In this document: positions 24,757 through 33,264 of the stretch, in pieces
Numbering within the stretch: position 1 is the first letter of the stretch
How the letters are laid out: every line of letters starts with the position of its first letter
Assembly (NCBI GenBank): GCA_021372535.1
Contig: JAJFUH010000149.1
Coordinates: 1-64,000 of the forward strand
Source: a bacterium
GTDB taxonomy: Bacteria > Latescibacterota > Latescibacteria > Latescibacterales > Latescibacteraceae
Length of the DNA stretch: 64,000 nt
Direction: 5' to 3'
Made by a program: the position numbers and the translations under genes
Notes under the pieces: model-generated
Seen by the model: only the letters and a program-made list of their open reading frames with translations
Told to the model about the DNA's origin: nothing
Database searches by the model: none

Positions 24757-25992
24757 TCATGCCTTCTCTTTCATGAGGAGTTTTTTGACTGCCAGCTCGA
24801 CCGGCGTCGGGGAACCGTAATCTTTTTTCAGACGGTCGGTCGCAGCCCGGGAACACTCGGTCAGCTCACGGCCCGACATGACGATGTTATCCGAGCCGCG
24901 CTCCAGAACCGCCATGCGCTCGGTACAACAGTAGCAGGGATCGACAGCGGCGGTGATGAGAGCCACATCGGCAATGGTGTGCCCGACACAGGTCGCCTTG
25001 AACGACGGTATGTTGACATAGCTCGGCGCACGGATTTTGTGCCGTATCGGTGAATTGCCGCCGTCACCGCGAACATAGTGGAATACCTCTCCGCGCGGCG
25101 CTTCGGCGTGCCCGATGCCTTCTCCGGCGGGAACCGATTTTATGTGAGCATCGATGGGGCCTTCGGGCATGGCATCGAGGCACTGCTTGATAATCTTCGC
25201 CGCTTCGATAATCTCGAGAAGCCGGACAGCCGCTTTCCCGAAGACATCGCCGCTTTCCCATGTGATGACCTTCCAGTCGATACGGTCATACGCCGCATAA
25301 GGATCGTCAGTCCTGATGTCATCGGGAATGCCGGAAGCGCGGACAGTCGGTCCCACAGTTCCGTATGCGATGGCATCTTCTTTCGTAAGAACGCCGATTC
25401 CTTTCGTCCGCGCATGGAGAACCGGATCGTCGAGGACAGCTCCGACAAGCATCTCCATCTCCCCGATAATTTTATCCATTTCGCGCTGCACCCAGGCGAA
25501 GTCATCGCTGTTGAGGTCGCGGCGGACACCACCCGGTTTCATCATGGCGTAGTGGTTACGGTTCCCGGTGAGCTTTTCACAGATATCGAGGATCGGCTCA
25601 CGGTATTTCCACGCCCACATGAATACCGTATCATACCCGATAAAATGTCCCGCAAGACCGACCCAGAGGAGGTGGCTGTGAATGCGTTCGAGCTCGCAGA
25701 TGATGGTGCGGATATAGTGCGCACGATCGGGAACGGTGAATCCGCCGAGGTCCTCGACCGCCAGCACATACGCGATGGGATGCGATGTCGAGCATATCCC
25801 GCAGATGCGTTCGACGATAAACGTCGACTGGTCATAGGTTTTCAGCGTGCTCAGCTTTTCAATCCCCCGGTGCATGTAGCCGATACGGACGTCCACATCC
25901 ACAACTGTCTCGCCCTCAACGTAGAGCTTGAAGAATTCCGCTTCCTCGAGGAGCGGGTGGAACGGGCCGAGGGGTATGACGGTTCGCTTCAT
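24757..25992 (-). CDS. group 4 [NiFe]-hydrogenase large (catalytic) subunit
   Basis: A 411-aa NuoD-related protein that keeps all four Ni-ligand cysteines, so it is a hydrogenase and not complex I: RICGICSTSH has C64 and C67 with H71, and DPCYCCTER has C353 and C356. A 52-residue tail follows R359, the expected processing point in HycE-type enzymes, and a maturation protease gene lies at 17705. The reaction is reversible 2H+ + 2e- to H2, on the cytoplasmic side. The association with a full Mrp set suggests the Mrp-linked subgroup (4b/4d-like); the subgroup is inference. Its start overlaps the NuoC-like stop. Confidence 0.93.
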   Translation of the reverse strand: MKRTVIPLGPFHPLLEEAEFFKLYVEGETVVDVDVRIGYMHRGIEKLSTLKTYDQSTFIVERICGICSTSHPIAYVLAVEDLGGFTVPDRAHYIRTIICELERIHSHLLWVGLAGHFIGYDTVFMWAWKYREPILDICEKLTGNRNHYAMMKPGGVRRDLNSDDFAWVQREMDKIIGEMEMLVGAVLDDPVLHARTKGIGVLTKEDAIAYGTVGPTVRASGIPDDIRTDDPYAAYDRIDWKVITWESGDVFGKAAVRLLEIIEAAKIIKQCLDAMPEGPIDAHIKSVPAGEGIGHAEAPRGEVFHYVRGDGGNSPIRHKIRAPSYVNIPSFKATCVGHTIADVALITAAVDPCYCCTERMAVLERGSDNIVMSGRELTECSRAATDRLKKDYGSPTPVELAVKKLLMKEKA

Positions 25993-26441
25993 CAGTCAAA
26001 CTCCTTGAAATCACGCCGTAACGGGTGAACGCCATCCGGCCAGTCATCGGCAAGAACGAGCCGTCTCGGATCGGGATGGTTTGTGAATACCACGCCTAAA
26101 AGATCGTATATCTCGCGCTCAATCCAGATGGCTGCCGGCAGGAACATGCCTATGGACCCGATTTCGGGTGATGGTTTTTTTACCTTCGTTCGCACAGTGA
26201 TCATCCGGTGTTCCTGCGGGTACATGAAATGATAGAGAATCTCGATGCCGCTCCTCATGTCAACTCCCGATGCGGTAGCCAGCCGTCCTCCAAGATTCTC
26301 ATACATGAAACGGCAGACCGCCGGAAGGTCGATAGAATTGACAGTTATATATACTCTGCGGTCGTTCCGCTCATGGATATCGACGAGGGTATCGCCGAAT
26401 TTCTTCCGTATCGCTGACAGCGCAGTTTTTTCAGTCGTCAT
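25992..26441 (-). CDS. hydrogenase NuoC-like (30-kDa) subunit
   Basis: A 149-aa protein. The C-terminal PAAIWIEREIYDLLGVVFTNHPDPRRLVLADDWPDGVHPLRRDF region (segments EREIYDLLG and HPDPRRLV..DDWP..HPLRRDF) is the hallmark of complex I 30-kDa/NuoC and MbhK. It is a structural subunit bridging the small and large subunits. Its stop overlaps the start of the large-subunit gene. Confidence 0.92.
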   Translation of the reverse strand: MTTEKTALSAIRKKFGDTLVDIHERNDRRVYITVNSIDLPAVCRFMYENLGGRLATASGVDMRSGIEILYHFMYPQEHRMITVRTKVKKPSPEIGSIGMFLPAAIWIEREIYDLLGVVFTNHPDPRRLVLADDWPDGVHPLRRDFKEFD

Positions 26442-26450
26442 ACATAACTC

Positions 26451-26882
26451 CTACAGGCTCTTGAGCGCCTTCACAACACCAAGAATAATCGCCTCGGGCT
26501 TGGGCGGACAGCCGGGAACATAGGCTATGATCGCATTCGGGTCGATTTCGCGAACAACCTCGTCAAGCGGTCCCACACAGTTATAACTGTCCCGGAACAT
26601 GGTCATCGAAAGCGCGCACGAGCCTATCCCGAACACTACACATGGTTTCGCCGTCTGCCGGTACAGCTCCCTGAACCGCGGGAGGACATGACGGTTGATC
26701 GAGCCGCTCACGAGAAGCGCATCGGCGTGTCGTGGGCTGCCCACGAGCTTGATGCCGAAACGCTCCACATCGAAACGAGGGGTCAGAACATCGAGTATTT
26801 CTATATCGCAGTTGTTACAGGGCGACAGGGCAACATGGTACACCCACGGCGATTTTTTCAGACCCCACATGGTCAGACTCAT
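26451..26882 (-). CDS. hydrogenase small subunit (NuoB/MbhJ-like)
   Basis: A 143-aa protein carrying the proximal [4Fe-4S] cluster that wires the NiFe site. Four ligands are visible: C22 and C25 in SPCNNCD, C89 in GIGSCALS, and C125 in VPGCPPKPE. It is short, as in group 4 enzymes, without extra ferredoxin-like domains. The gene lies 9 nt before the NuoC-like gene. Confidence 0.93.
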   Translation of the reverse strand: MSLTMWGLKKSPWVYHVALSPCNNCDIEILDVLTPRFDVERFGIKLVGSPRHADALLVSGSINRHVLPRFRELYRQTAKPCVVFGIGSCALSMTMFRDSYNCVGPLDEVVREIDPNAIIAYVPGCPPKPEAIILGVVKALKSL

Positions 26883-26929
26883 AATTTTCTCCCGCGGCTA
26901 TTCATATTTTTCCGCCATTGCCATTTCAT

Positions 26930-27877
26930 TTACAATCCGTATATGGCCAGCACAAGGCCGCTGACCGCAAGCACGGTCACAGGTCCCCAGAAGAACTTCA
27001 CCGCCTGATCGATTCGTACTCGTGGATTCGTGTTTCTGATCAGGACAACCAGCACAATGATCACTACATACTTCAGTATGCCCCACAGAACGGACACTCC
27101 ACCTAACTGTATGCCACCCATGAGCAGGGTTATCATGAAAAGCGGCATGATCGCCAGAAGGAGGGTGCGGGTAATCCTGATTATCGCAAGGGGCGGGCCC
27201 GAGTACTCGGTAATGGTTCCCCCCATGATTTCCTGCTCCGCTTCGGGAACATCGAATGGGACAAGCCCGAGCTTCGCCTGCGTTGAGAATAGAAGCACAA
27301 GAAAACCGATTACACCCGAAACGCTCCGGAGATACCATCCGCCTTCTATCTGGTTGGCAATGATGCCGCCGAGCCGGAAATCAAATCCGGATTTATAGAT
27401 AACTGTCGCTATTACAATAAGATATGGAAGCTCATATCCGAGCACGAGTTTCATCTCCCGTGATGCGCCTACAGCGGCAATGGGATTCCCGGATGCGCTT
27501 GCGCCGATGATAACCGCAACTGCGGGTATCACGAGCAAATATACGAGCACCACGATATCGCCAATAAAATCGCCATCCGGATTCATTAATGCATATCCCA
27601 AAAGCCCTGCGGCAAGAGCGGCCCCCGCGAGACCGAACAGCGGAGCTGCAAGAAATACGGTTCTGCCGGGACCATCGGGAACGAGCGTTTCCTTACCGAG
27701 CAGCTTGAGAATATCCGCAACCGGCTGAAACCACGGCGGCCCCACACGCGCCTGAATCCGTGCGGTTACCTTTCGGTCTATCCAGCTTGTCGCAAGCCCC
27801 AGAACGAGAACAAATGCGACAATCACGAGAAACGCCACAATATGAATTACCCCGGTAATGATCACATGAAACTCCAT
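26930..27877 (-). CDS. hydrogenase membrane subunit (NuoH/HycD/EchB/MbhM-like)
   Basis: A 315-aa protein with eight helices anchoring the hydrogenase arm to the membrane. The typical motifs are SWIDRKVTARIQARVGPPWFQPVADILKLL (segment RIQARVGPPW) and the acidic loop FDVPEAEQEIMGGTITEYSGP (segment PFDVPEAEQEI). These charged residues line the quinone-cavity equivalent that couples redox change to ion movement. Confidence 0.95.
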   Translation of the reverse strand: MEFHVIITGVIHIVAFLVIVAFVLVLGLATSWIDRKVTARIQARVGPPWFQPVADILKLLGKETLVPDGPGRTVFLAAPLFGLAGAALAAGLLGYALMNPDGDFIGDIVVLVYLLVIPAVAVIIGASASGNPIAAVGASREMKLVLGYELPYLIVIATVIYKSGFDFRLGGIIANQIEGGWYLRSVSGVIGFLVLLFSTQAKLGLVPFDVPEAEQEIMGGTITEYSGPPLAIIRITRTLLLAIMPLFMITLLMGGIQLGGVSVLWGILKYVVIIVLVVLIRNTNPRVRIDQAVKFFWGPVTVLAVSGLVLAIYGL

Positions 27878-27946
27878 GACTCAGATTTCAAACATTCACT
27901 GCATTATCATTAAAAACCGTACCATACACGTTACACACGACAGCCG

Positions 27947-28435
27947 CTATGGCCTTCTGATATATGTTCTGTATCCCTGCGCATGGGCGCCGAGCACGAT
28001 CTCTTTTTCTTTGCCGTATGCATCACTCATTTCCTCGAACCGGAGCGCGCCGGTAGGGCATGTGGCGACACACGCCGGCTCCCTGCCCTCTTCGAGCCGT
28101 GAGGTACAGAGGTCGCATTTGCCGAGAGCAAAGCCGATGAGCTTCATTCCCTGGCTCAGAACTCCGAACGGGCACGCCAGTACGCAGCTCCTGCAGCCGG
28201 TACACCGCGCCGGGTTCCTCCTTACCGTCCCGTCATCGTCACGGGTCATCGCCTCCCGTGGGCAGGCGGCGACACATGCTGGCTCCTCGCAGTGACGACA
28301 TACGACGGGCAGATTCCCGACTTTTTCAATAAAGGTGCTCTGGAGGGTTACCGTACCGAGGTGTACACGCTGGCAGGCAACCGAGTGCGCCTGACACCCT
28401 ATGCACCGGTCAAGATGGACGAACAGCCTCTTCAC
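27947..28435 (-). CDS. HydN/HycB-type polyferredoxin (four [4Fe-4S] motifs)
   Basis: A 162-aa electron-transfer protein. Four cysteine clusters are visible: CIGCQAHSVAC, CRHCEEPACVAACP, CTGCRSCVLACPFG, and CDLCTSRLEEG...CVATCP. The frame is open to 28465, but a GTG at 28435 overlaps the stop of the molybdopterin-like gene (GTGA). With AGGAAAGGA upstream it gives the usual N-terminus (KRLFVHLDRCIGC). It probably passes electrons between the FdhA-like protein or HydBG module and the hydrogenase (inference). Confidence 0.88.
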   Translation of the reverse strand: MKRLFVHLDRCIGCQAHSVACQRVHLGTVTLQSTFIEKVGNLPVVCRHCEEPACVAACPREAMTRDDDGTVRRNPARCTGCRSCVLACPFGVLSQGMKLIGFALGKCDLCTSRLEEGREPACVATCPTGALRFEEMSDAYGKEKEIVLGAHAQGYRTYIRRP

Positions 28436-29859
28436 CACGCGATCCTTTCCTGTAATTTCACCCACTCCATGACATCGGTCAGCGCCCCGTCACCATGCCT
28501 GAGCACCGTGGAAAACACCGCAGGCTCAGGGGCTTCCTTCTCCGCGGCATCAAGAAGAGCCTTCACTGTCTCACCGCTTAATCCTGTCCGCTGCCATTCC
28601 TGACCGGGAGTACCGGGCGGCAGTTCACGCCCCATATATCGTGCGAGACGGCGGAGTATATCCCCATACGAAAGCGCCCCGCCTGGAGGATCGACCACAG
28701 GCCGCAGCTTCCGTCCATTATACGTGCCTTCCGTTTCAAGCCACAGGGTGGTTGGCAGCGTACAATCGGACACGGCGGTCGTTTTGTTATCAAACGGAGC
28801 CCCGGCAGCGACATACTCCGCTTTTTCGAGCACCGCTGCCACATCACGGCCGGGCATACTCCCGACAATATCTGCGCCGAGCACCAGCAGTACCTTGAGA
28901 GCGCCCCGCTTAACCTCATCGAGCAGTTCTTCCACCGATGCGATTTCCGGTAAAACATCGCATATGCCACGAGCATTACCGTATGTGGTCAGGCACATAA
29001 GGCGCTTGTCGTCGCCCGCAGCCGAAACGACTGCGGCGGCGAGAAAAGCGGTCACCGGATCCTGCGTATCGAGGAGCATAACCGCCGAGGGTGTTTCAAT
29101 AAACTTCTTTGCGGTGCCGACAATGTAAGGGTTTTGAGGATACGGCCGCTCTTTCCTGACTACAGCCTTCCATTCGGGTCCACCCACGCCCGACTCTTCA
29201 GCAACGACACGAAGCAGGTCCGCAAGCGTTTTTCTCTCCGGGCCGGGAATGTGGAGATTCGCGAACCGCGCTGCGGTGTTCCGTTTTTTCGAGATAACGG
29301 CTAAAAGACTGCCTCTCCGTCCATACCGGGTGTTGAGAACCTGACCGGCAATCACCGGCCCGACCTCGAACGGGTCTCCGACAGCGATGATACAGTCTGC
29401 CTCACCGGTGTCGTGCGGTTGAGCCGGAGCACCGGTATATCCCACACCCGCCAGGGCGCGATACACCGCATCATCATTGGTTGAGAAATTCACGGCGATA
29501 TGGTTTTCACCGAGGAAAGCATTGCCGAAACTCAGGGCTGTCAGGATGTCCTCTATCGATGCGTCCCCGCTCACGATAAGTCCCGCGGAAGACCCATCCG
29601 CGCGCTGTTTCATGTTCGCGGCAATCATCTCGAAAGCGGTATCCCGTGATATCGTTTTTCCACCGGCGCAGGGTTCGGTGAGACGGTTAGGATGGTTGAG
29701 CAGTTCGAGAATGAAATTCCCTTTGCTGCAGAGGTGTCCTTCACCGACGGCATCACCGGTGTCATATTCGAGATTCACCGCTTCACCATAGAGCGTCTCC
29801 ACGATGAACCCGCATCCCAGTGAACAGAGAAGGCATGTACTCTTATGTTTTTCTCGCAT
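28432..29859 (-). CDS. short molybdopterin-oxidoreductase-like protein (FdhA/NuoG-like)
   Basis: A 475-aa protein with the N-terminal [4Fe-4S] motif CLLCSLGCGF...HLCSKGN and the domain order of the formate dehydrogenase/NuoG family (NHPNRLTEP, IIAVGDPFEVGPVIAGQVL, LPTTLWLETEGTYNGRKLRPVV). It is about 200 residues shorter than FdhF/FdhA. The region that should hold the catalytic Sec/Cys-His reads VNFSTNDDAVYRAL, with neither. It may be an electron-conducting NuoG-like subunit, not an active formate dehydrogenase. It overlaps the HydN gene. Family assignment is solid; activity is doubtful. Confidence 0.8.
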   Translation of the reverse strand: MREKHKSTCLLCSLGCGFIVETLYGEAVNLEYDTGDAVGEGHLCSKGNFILELLNHPNRLTEPCAGGKTISRDTAFEMIAANMKQRADGSSAGLIVSGDASIEDILTALSFGNAFLGENHIAVNFSTNDDAVYRALAGVGYTGAPAQPHDTGEADCIIAVGDPFEVGPVIAGQVLNTRYGRRGSLLAVISKKRNTAARFANLHIPGPERKTLADLLRVVAEESGVGGPEWKAVVRKERPYPQNPYIVGTAKKFIETPSAVMLLDTQDPVTAFLAAAVVSAAGDDKRLMCLTTYGNARGICDVLPEIASVEELLDEVKRGALKVLLVLGADIVGSMPGRDVAAVLEKAEYVAAGAPFDNKTTAVSDCTLPTTLWLETEGTYNGRKLRPVVDPPGGALSYGDILRRLARYMGRELPPGTPGQEWQRTGLSGETVKALLDAAEKEAPEPAVFSTVLRHGDGALTDVMEWVKLQERIAW

Positions 29860-29880
29860 CTGTTTGCCCGCCTGAGACGA

Positions 29881-30705
29881 TCATATTCCGAACACGTTCG
29901 GATAATCCTTTATAAGCGCGTAATTGATATCGGGGCCGTCCTTGCAGAGATAGTACGGACCTACATTGCACCGCCCGCATTTCCCCGTCCCGCAGCTCAT
30001 GCGGCGGTTCATCGAGAGATATAACTGTTCCGGTTTGTACCCGATATCGAGCAGCTTTTTCGTGACAAACTTGAGCATGATCTCCGGCCCGCACACCACG
30101 GCGTAACTGTCGGGAATGGTGATATCGATATCATCGAGCACCGTGGTCACCACACCGACATGGCCATCCCACCCCGGAGCACCGGCATCCACTGTGGGAG
30201 TGAAGCTCACCCGGTCTATCGCCGACCACTCGCTGTACGAATCCCTGTATACGAGATCTGCCGGAGATTTTGCCCCGTATTTTATGGACACACGCTTGAA
30301 CTTTTCCATATTCTCGAACAGCACGTATAAAAGCGACCGCAACGGCGCGAGTCCGCATCCCCCGCCAACAACAAGCACTTCACTGCCCTCGAGCTTGTCG
30401 AGCGGATACCCCTTGCCGAACGGCCCGCGGAGTCCGACCGGGTCGCCTGCCTTGAGTTTGTGGAGCTCCTCCGTCACCCTGCCCATTTTCAGGATGGTGA
30501 AATCGAGTGTTTCGAGCCTGCTTGGTGATGAGGAAGGAGTAAAAGGCGCCTCTCCGACTCCCGGCATGGTCAGCTGCATGAACTGGCCCGACCTGAAGGG
30601 GATTTGCTGTTCCGGTTTCACAATAATGGTTTTAATGGTCGGGGTTTCATCGATAACCCGCACCACCGTTCCACTAGCCGGCATATAGGGATTGATATCA
30701 CTCAT
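29881..30705 (-). CDS. FAD/NAD(P)-binding oxidoreductase (sulfhydrogenase gamma/PyrK-like)
   Basis: A 274-aa ferredoxin-reductase-type protein. The FAD-binding half has LRGPFGKGYPLDKLEG. The NAD(P)-binding half has VVGGGCGLAPLRSLLY. The C-terminal [2Fe-2S] ligands are in MNRRMSCGTGKCGRCNVG plus a following Cys (YLCKDGP). This is HydG of sulfhydrogenase (PF-type) or an NfnA-like subunit. It would exchange electrons between NAD(P)H and the HydB clusters. It overlaps hydB-like by 8 nt. Confidence 0.9.
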   Translation of the reverse strand: MSDINPYMPASGTVVRVIDETPTIKTIIVKPEQQIPFRSGQFMQLTMPGVGEAPFTPSSSPSRLETLDFTILKMGRVTEELHKLKAGDPVGLRGPFGKGYPLDKLEGSEVLVVGGGCGLAPLRSLLYVLFENMEKFKRVSIKYGAKSPADLVYRDSYSEWSAIDRVSFTPTVDAGAPGWDGHVGVVTTVLDDIDITIPDSYAVVCGPEIMLKFVTKKLLDIGYKPEQLYLSMNRRMSCGTGKCGRCNVGPYYLCKDGPDINYALIKDYPNVFGI

Positions 30706-31780
30706 GCTTTGTCCCGGTTTCTATCGTTTCAGTGTCGAGTGCTTTGAGCACTTTTCTCATGTCGATTTTACCCATGCATCCTTCGATACACCGCCCGCAG
30801 CCCGTACAGGCCTCGAATCCGAAATTTTTCGGGTAATACTCGAGCTTGTGCAGATAACGGTGACGGAAACGCTCCATGAGACCGAGGCGGGGCGAGCTGC
30901 CTCCGGCCATCCGTGAAAAACCGGCATAAATACATACATCCCATTCCTTGACCCGCTCGAATCCACCCCTGTTGCTTTTCTGGTCGTACAGGAGAAAACA
31001 GTGGCAGGTCGGGCAGGAAAAAAGACACGCCCCGCATTCGACGCATGTGCGTACATGCCCGAACCAGGAATCGCTTTCACGCTGAATCGCGAGGAGTTCG
31101 GGAAAACTCTTCGAGAGTGAGTAATCGCCGTTCTGCCGCTCAACGATACGGGTTGTTTCCGAACGCTGATCATCCCGTGCGCGGAGCAGGTTTTCTCCGG
31201 GCGCCGAAAAAAGCGGGGAATTCTTCCTCACTACCTCGCTGCCTTTTTCGGAACCGGTTTCGATAAGGTATCCCCCTTCGACAGCGCTCATATTGAGATC
31301 GAAGCCTGTCTTCGGATAAGGAGCATTCCCAAGCTGCGTACAGAAACAGGCCGACCGCGGATTTACACAGTCAGCGGTTATGATGAATGTATTATTTCTC
31401 CGCTCACGGTAAAAGATATCGGTAAAGGCTTCATCGAGGAACACGGCATCGAGCGATCGCAGTGAAACGGCATCACAGGCCGCCGCACCCACAATAATGG
31501 TCTTTTCCCGCGCGAAATCCGGGGCAGGCTGATTCCCGGAAGGATACTCGGCCACCTTCACCCGGCCTTTGAACAGAAACGACTTGATCGGCTGTGCGGG
31601 ACGGTAACCACGGAAGATAAACGGTTTTCCGGGAGACCAGGGCTCGTAGAAATAGGACTCTTCACCCTCACGGCTCAGTGCGGGATAAGGCGCGAATACC
31701 CGAGCCCCGGAATTTAATGTCTCAAGGAACCGCCCGAAATCGCTTTCACTGATAAACGATACCCGATTGTTATCGTTCAT
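30698..31780 (-). CDS. sulfhydrogenase beta-type 2x[4Fe-4S] protein
   Basis: A 360-aa HydB/AsrA-like protein: a large N-terminal domain (IIVGAAACDAVSLRSLDAVF, ITADCVNPRSACFC) and two C-terminal ferredoxin motifs, CVECGACLFSCPTC and CTGCGRCIEGCMG. It forms an electron module with the downstream gamma-type flavoprotein. The partner sulfhydrogenase alpha/delta subunits are absent; the hydrogenase here is the group 4 enzyme. The start lies 21 nt after the receiver-kinase gene, so both probably share the sigma-54 promoter at 33096. Confidence 0.9.
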   Translation of the reverse strand: MNDNNRVSFISESDFGRFLETLNSGARVFAPYPALSREGEESYFYEPWSPGKPFIFRGYRPAQPIKSFLFKGRVKVAEYPSGNQPAPDFAREKTIIVGAAACDAVSLRSLDAVFLDEAFTDIFYRERRNNTFIITADCVNPRSACFCTQLGNAPYPKTGFDLNMSAVEGGYLIETGSEKGSEVVRKNSPLFSAPGENLLRARDDQRSETTRIVERQNGDYSLSKSFPELLAIQRESDSWFGHVRTCVECGACLFSCPTCHCFLLYDQKSNRGGFERVKEWDVCIYAGFSRMAGGSSPRLGLMERFRHRYLHKLEYYPKNFGFEACTGCGRCIEGCMGKIDMRKVLKALDTETIETGTKHE

Positions 31781-31801
31781 TGTCTTCCTCGTGAGTTGTA
31801 C

Positions 31802-32941
31802 TTATCTGTTTTCCCCGCATGACTGTTTTTTCGGCAGATGTACGGTAAAGCTTGTTCCAACATCGATCTGGCTTTCCACGCTGATATAGCCTTTGTGCGC
31901 ATCGACTATTTTTTTCACGATGGCAAGTCCCAGACCCGTACCCGTATCGCCGGTCAGTTGCCGTGTCTTTTCGCTCCGTGTCCGGACCCTGAAAAATTCA
32001 TCGAATATGAACGGCAGGCTTTCCTGTGGTATACCGATCCCGGTATCCGCGATCTGTATCTGTATACAATCGCCCACGTCACATGCCTTCGTTGTTATTT
32101 TTCCGCCCTCACGGTTATATTTAATGGCATTGGAGTACAGATTCATGAACAGGTGGACAAGCGCTTCGCCGTTACCATTAAACATCGGCAGATCACCGGG
32201 CATAACGAATTCGAGGGCAATTTTCTTTTCATCAGCCTGAACGCGGACAAGCTCGAGTGATTCGTCCAGAATCGACCGGAGCTGCACTTCATCCATTTTT
32301 TCAAGGATTGTCGAATTCTGTATTCTGGCCATGCTGAGCCACTCGTTGACTAGAGAAAGGAGCCATTCGATACGCCGTCTGCACTGCGAGAGAATTTCGC
32401 CCTGTTTCTGCTGGAGCTCGCCGGCAATCCCTTCGAGAAGAACCTCAATATATTGTTCCACAGCAACAAGCGGACTCCGCATCTCATGAGTAATGATTGA
32501 AACAAAATTTTCCTTCAACCGTGCGTTTTCCTCCTGAAGACGGAGCGTCTCGACAAGGAGATGCCGTTTTTCCAGCCCGCGCCGGACAATCATCCGCAAT
32601 TCATCAGGGGTAAAAGGTTTCGGCAGAAAATCTGAGGCGCCGAGCTTCATTGCCTCTACCGCCGATTCAACCGTCGCATACCCCGTTATAACAACCGTCA
32701 CGATCGTTTTATCGATTGCGGCAATTTCCTGGAGAATATCGATTCCGCTTTTCCCGGGCATTTTGAGGTCAAGGAGCACGAGGTCCGGCCTGGCTTCTCT
32801 GACAAGACTCATTCCGCGCTCACCATTAGACGCCGAAAGAATCGCATATCCTCCGCGGCTGAGAATCTGTGTGCATGAATCATGCATGGTTTCCTCATCA
32901 TCGATGATGAGAATGACCGGCGACTTTTTTTTCCCATTCAT
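31802..32941 (-). CDS. receiver-histidine kinase hybrid (Rec-HisKA-HATPase)
   Basis: A 379-aa soluble protein. Residues 8-125 form a receiver (IIDDEE, phospho-Asp in LVLLDLKMPG, Lys in FLPKPFTP). Then come a coiled coil and the H-box FVSIITHEMRSPL, followed by the ATPase domain with N-box LYSNAIKYNREGG, IADTGIGIPQ and TGTGLGLAIV. No transmembrane segment, so it senses an internal signal or is driven by phosphotransfer. It lies immediately upstream of the hydrogenase-operon genes and is probably their first cistron. Confidence 0.92.
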   Translation of the reverse strand: MNGKKKSPVILIIDDEETMHDSCTQILSRGGYAILSASNGERGMSLVREARPDLVLLDLKMPGKSGIDILQEIAAIDKTIVTVVITGYATVESAVEAMKLGASDFLPKPFTPDELRMIVRRGLEKRHLLVETLRLQEENARLKENFVSIITHEMRSPLVAVEQYIEVLLEGIAGELQQKQGEILSQCRRRIEWLLSLVNEWLSMARIQNSTILEKMDEVQLRSILDESLELVRVQADEKKIALEFVMPGDLPMFNGNGEALVHLFMNLYSNAIKYNREGGKITTKACDVGDCIQIQIADTGIGIPQESLPFIFDEFFRVRTRSEKTRQLTGDTGTGLGLAIVKKIVDAHKGYISVESQIDVGTSFTVHLPKKQSCGENR

Positions 32942-32984
32942 GCTTTTTTCAGGTGCACCGTTAAAAAAGCTTTATGCTATGATC

Positions 32985-33025
32985 CCGGAATCGAACGTTC
33001 CGGTTCACACCTGCATGAGTGCAGG
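32985..33025. promoter_or_regulatory. two adjacent inverted repeats in the leader of the kinase-hydrogenase operon
   Basis: CCGGAA-N7-TTCCGG (32985-33003) and CCTGCA-TGAG-TGCAGG (33010-33025) lie between the candidate sigma-54 promoter and the gene start at 32941. They would be transcribed, so they are either operators overlapping early transcription or leader hairpins. Function is inferred from position only. Confidence 0.4.
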
Positions 33026-33095
33026 ATATCCGTGTCGAACAGTCAATTTTATATTAGGAAACTAACAATGAAGAAAAACGATGTTTTATGTTGAT

Positions 33096-33111
33096 AGCAA
33101 ATTTAATGCCC
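33096..33111 (-). promoter_or_regulatory. candidate sigma-54 (-24/-12) promoter
   Basis: On the minus strand GGGCATTAAATTTGCT carries GG and GC exactly 10 nt apart, plus the consensus CA after GG and TT before GC (consensus TGGCAC-N5-TTGCW). It directs transcription toward the receiver-kinase gene at 32941 and the hydrogenase cluster. The adjacent gene at 33265 encodes a sigma-54 activator, which supports function. Confidence 0.55.
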
Positions 33112-33264
33112 GGAAGGAGTATCGATGGGTATGGAATATTTAATTTAAATATTTTTATGAAGTTAATATTGTTTATATGCGGATATGCAGGTCTTTGATT
33201 GACCGGAAAAACCGAGTATTAATTCCACAATGATGGGGAATTATTCCTCGCTCGGTACAGTGTT

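Noticed and set aside
22920-28000. Respiratory complex I (nuo) operon
   Set aside because: The NuoD-like protein keeps all four Ni-binding cysteines and Mrp subunits are present, so this is a group 4 hydrogenase; NuoE/F-type subunits are absent.
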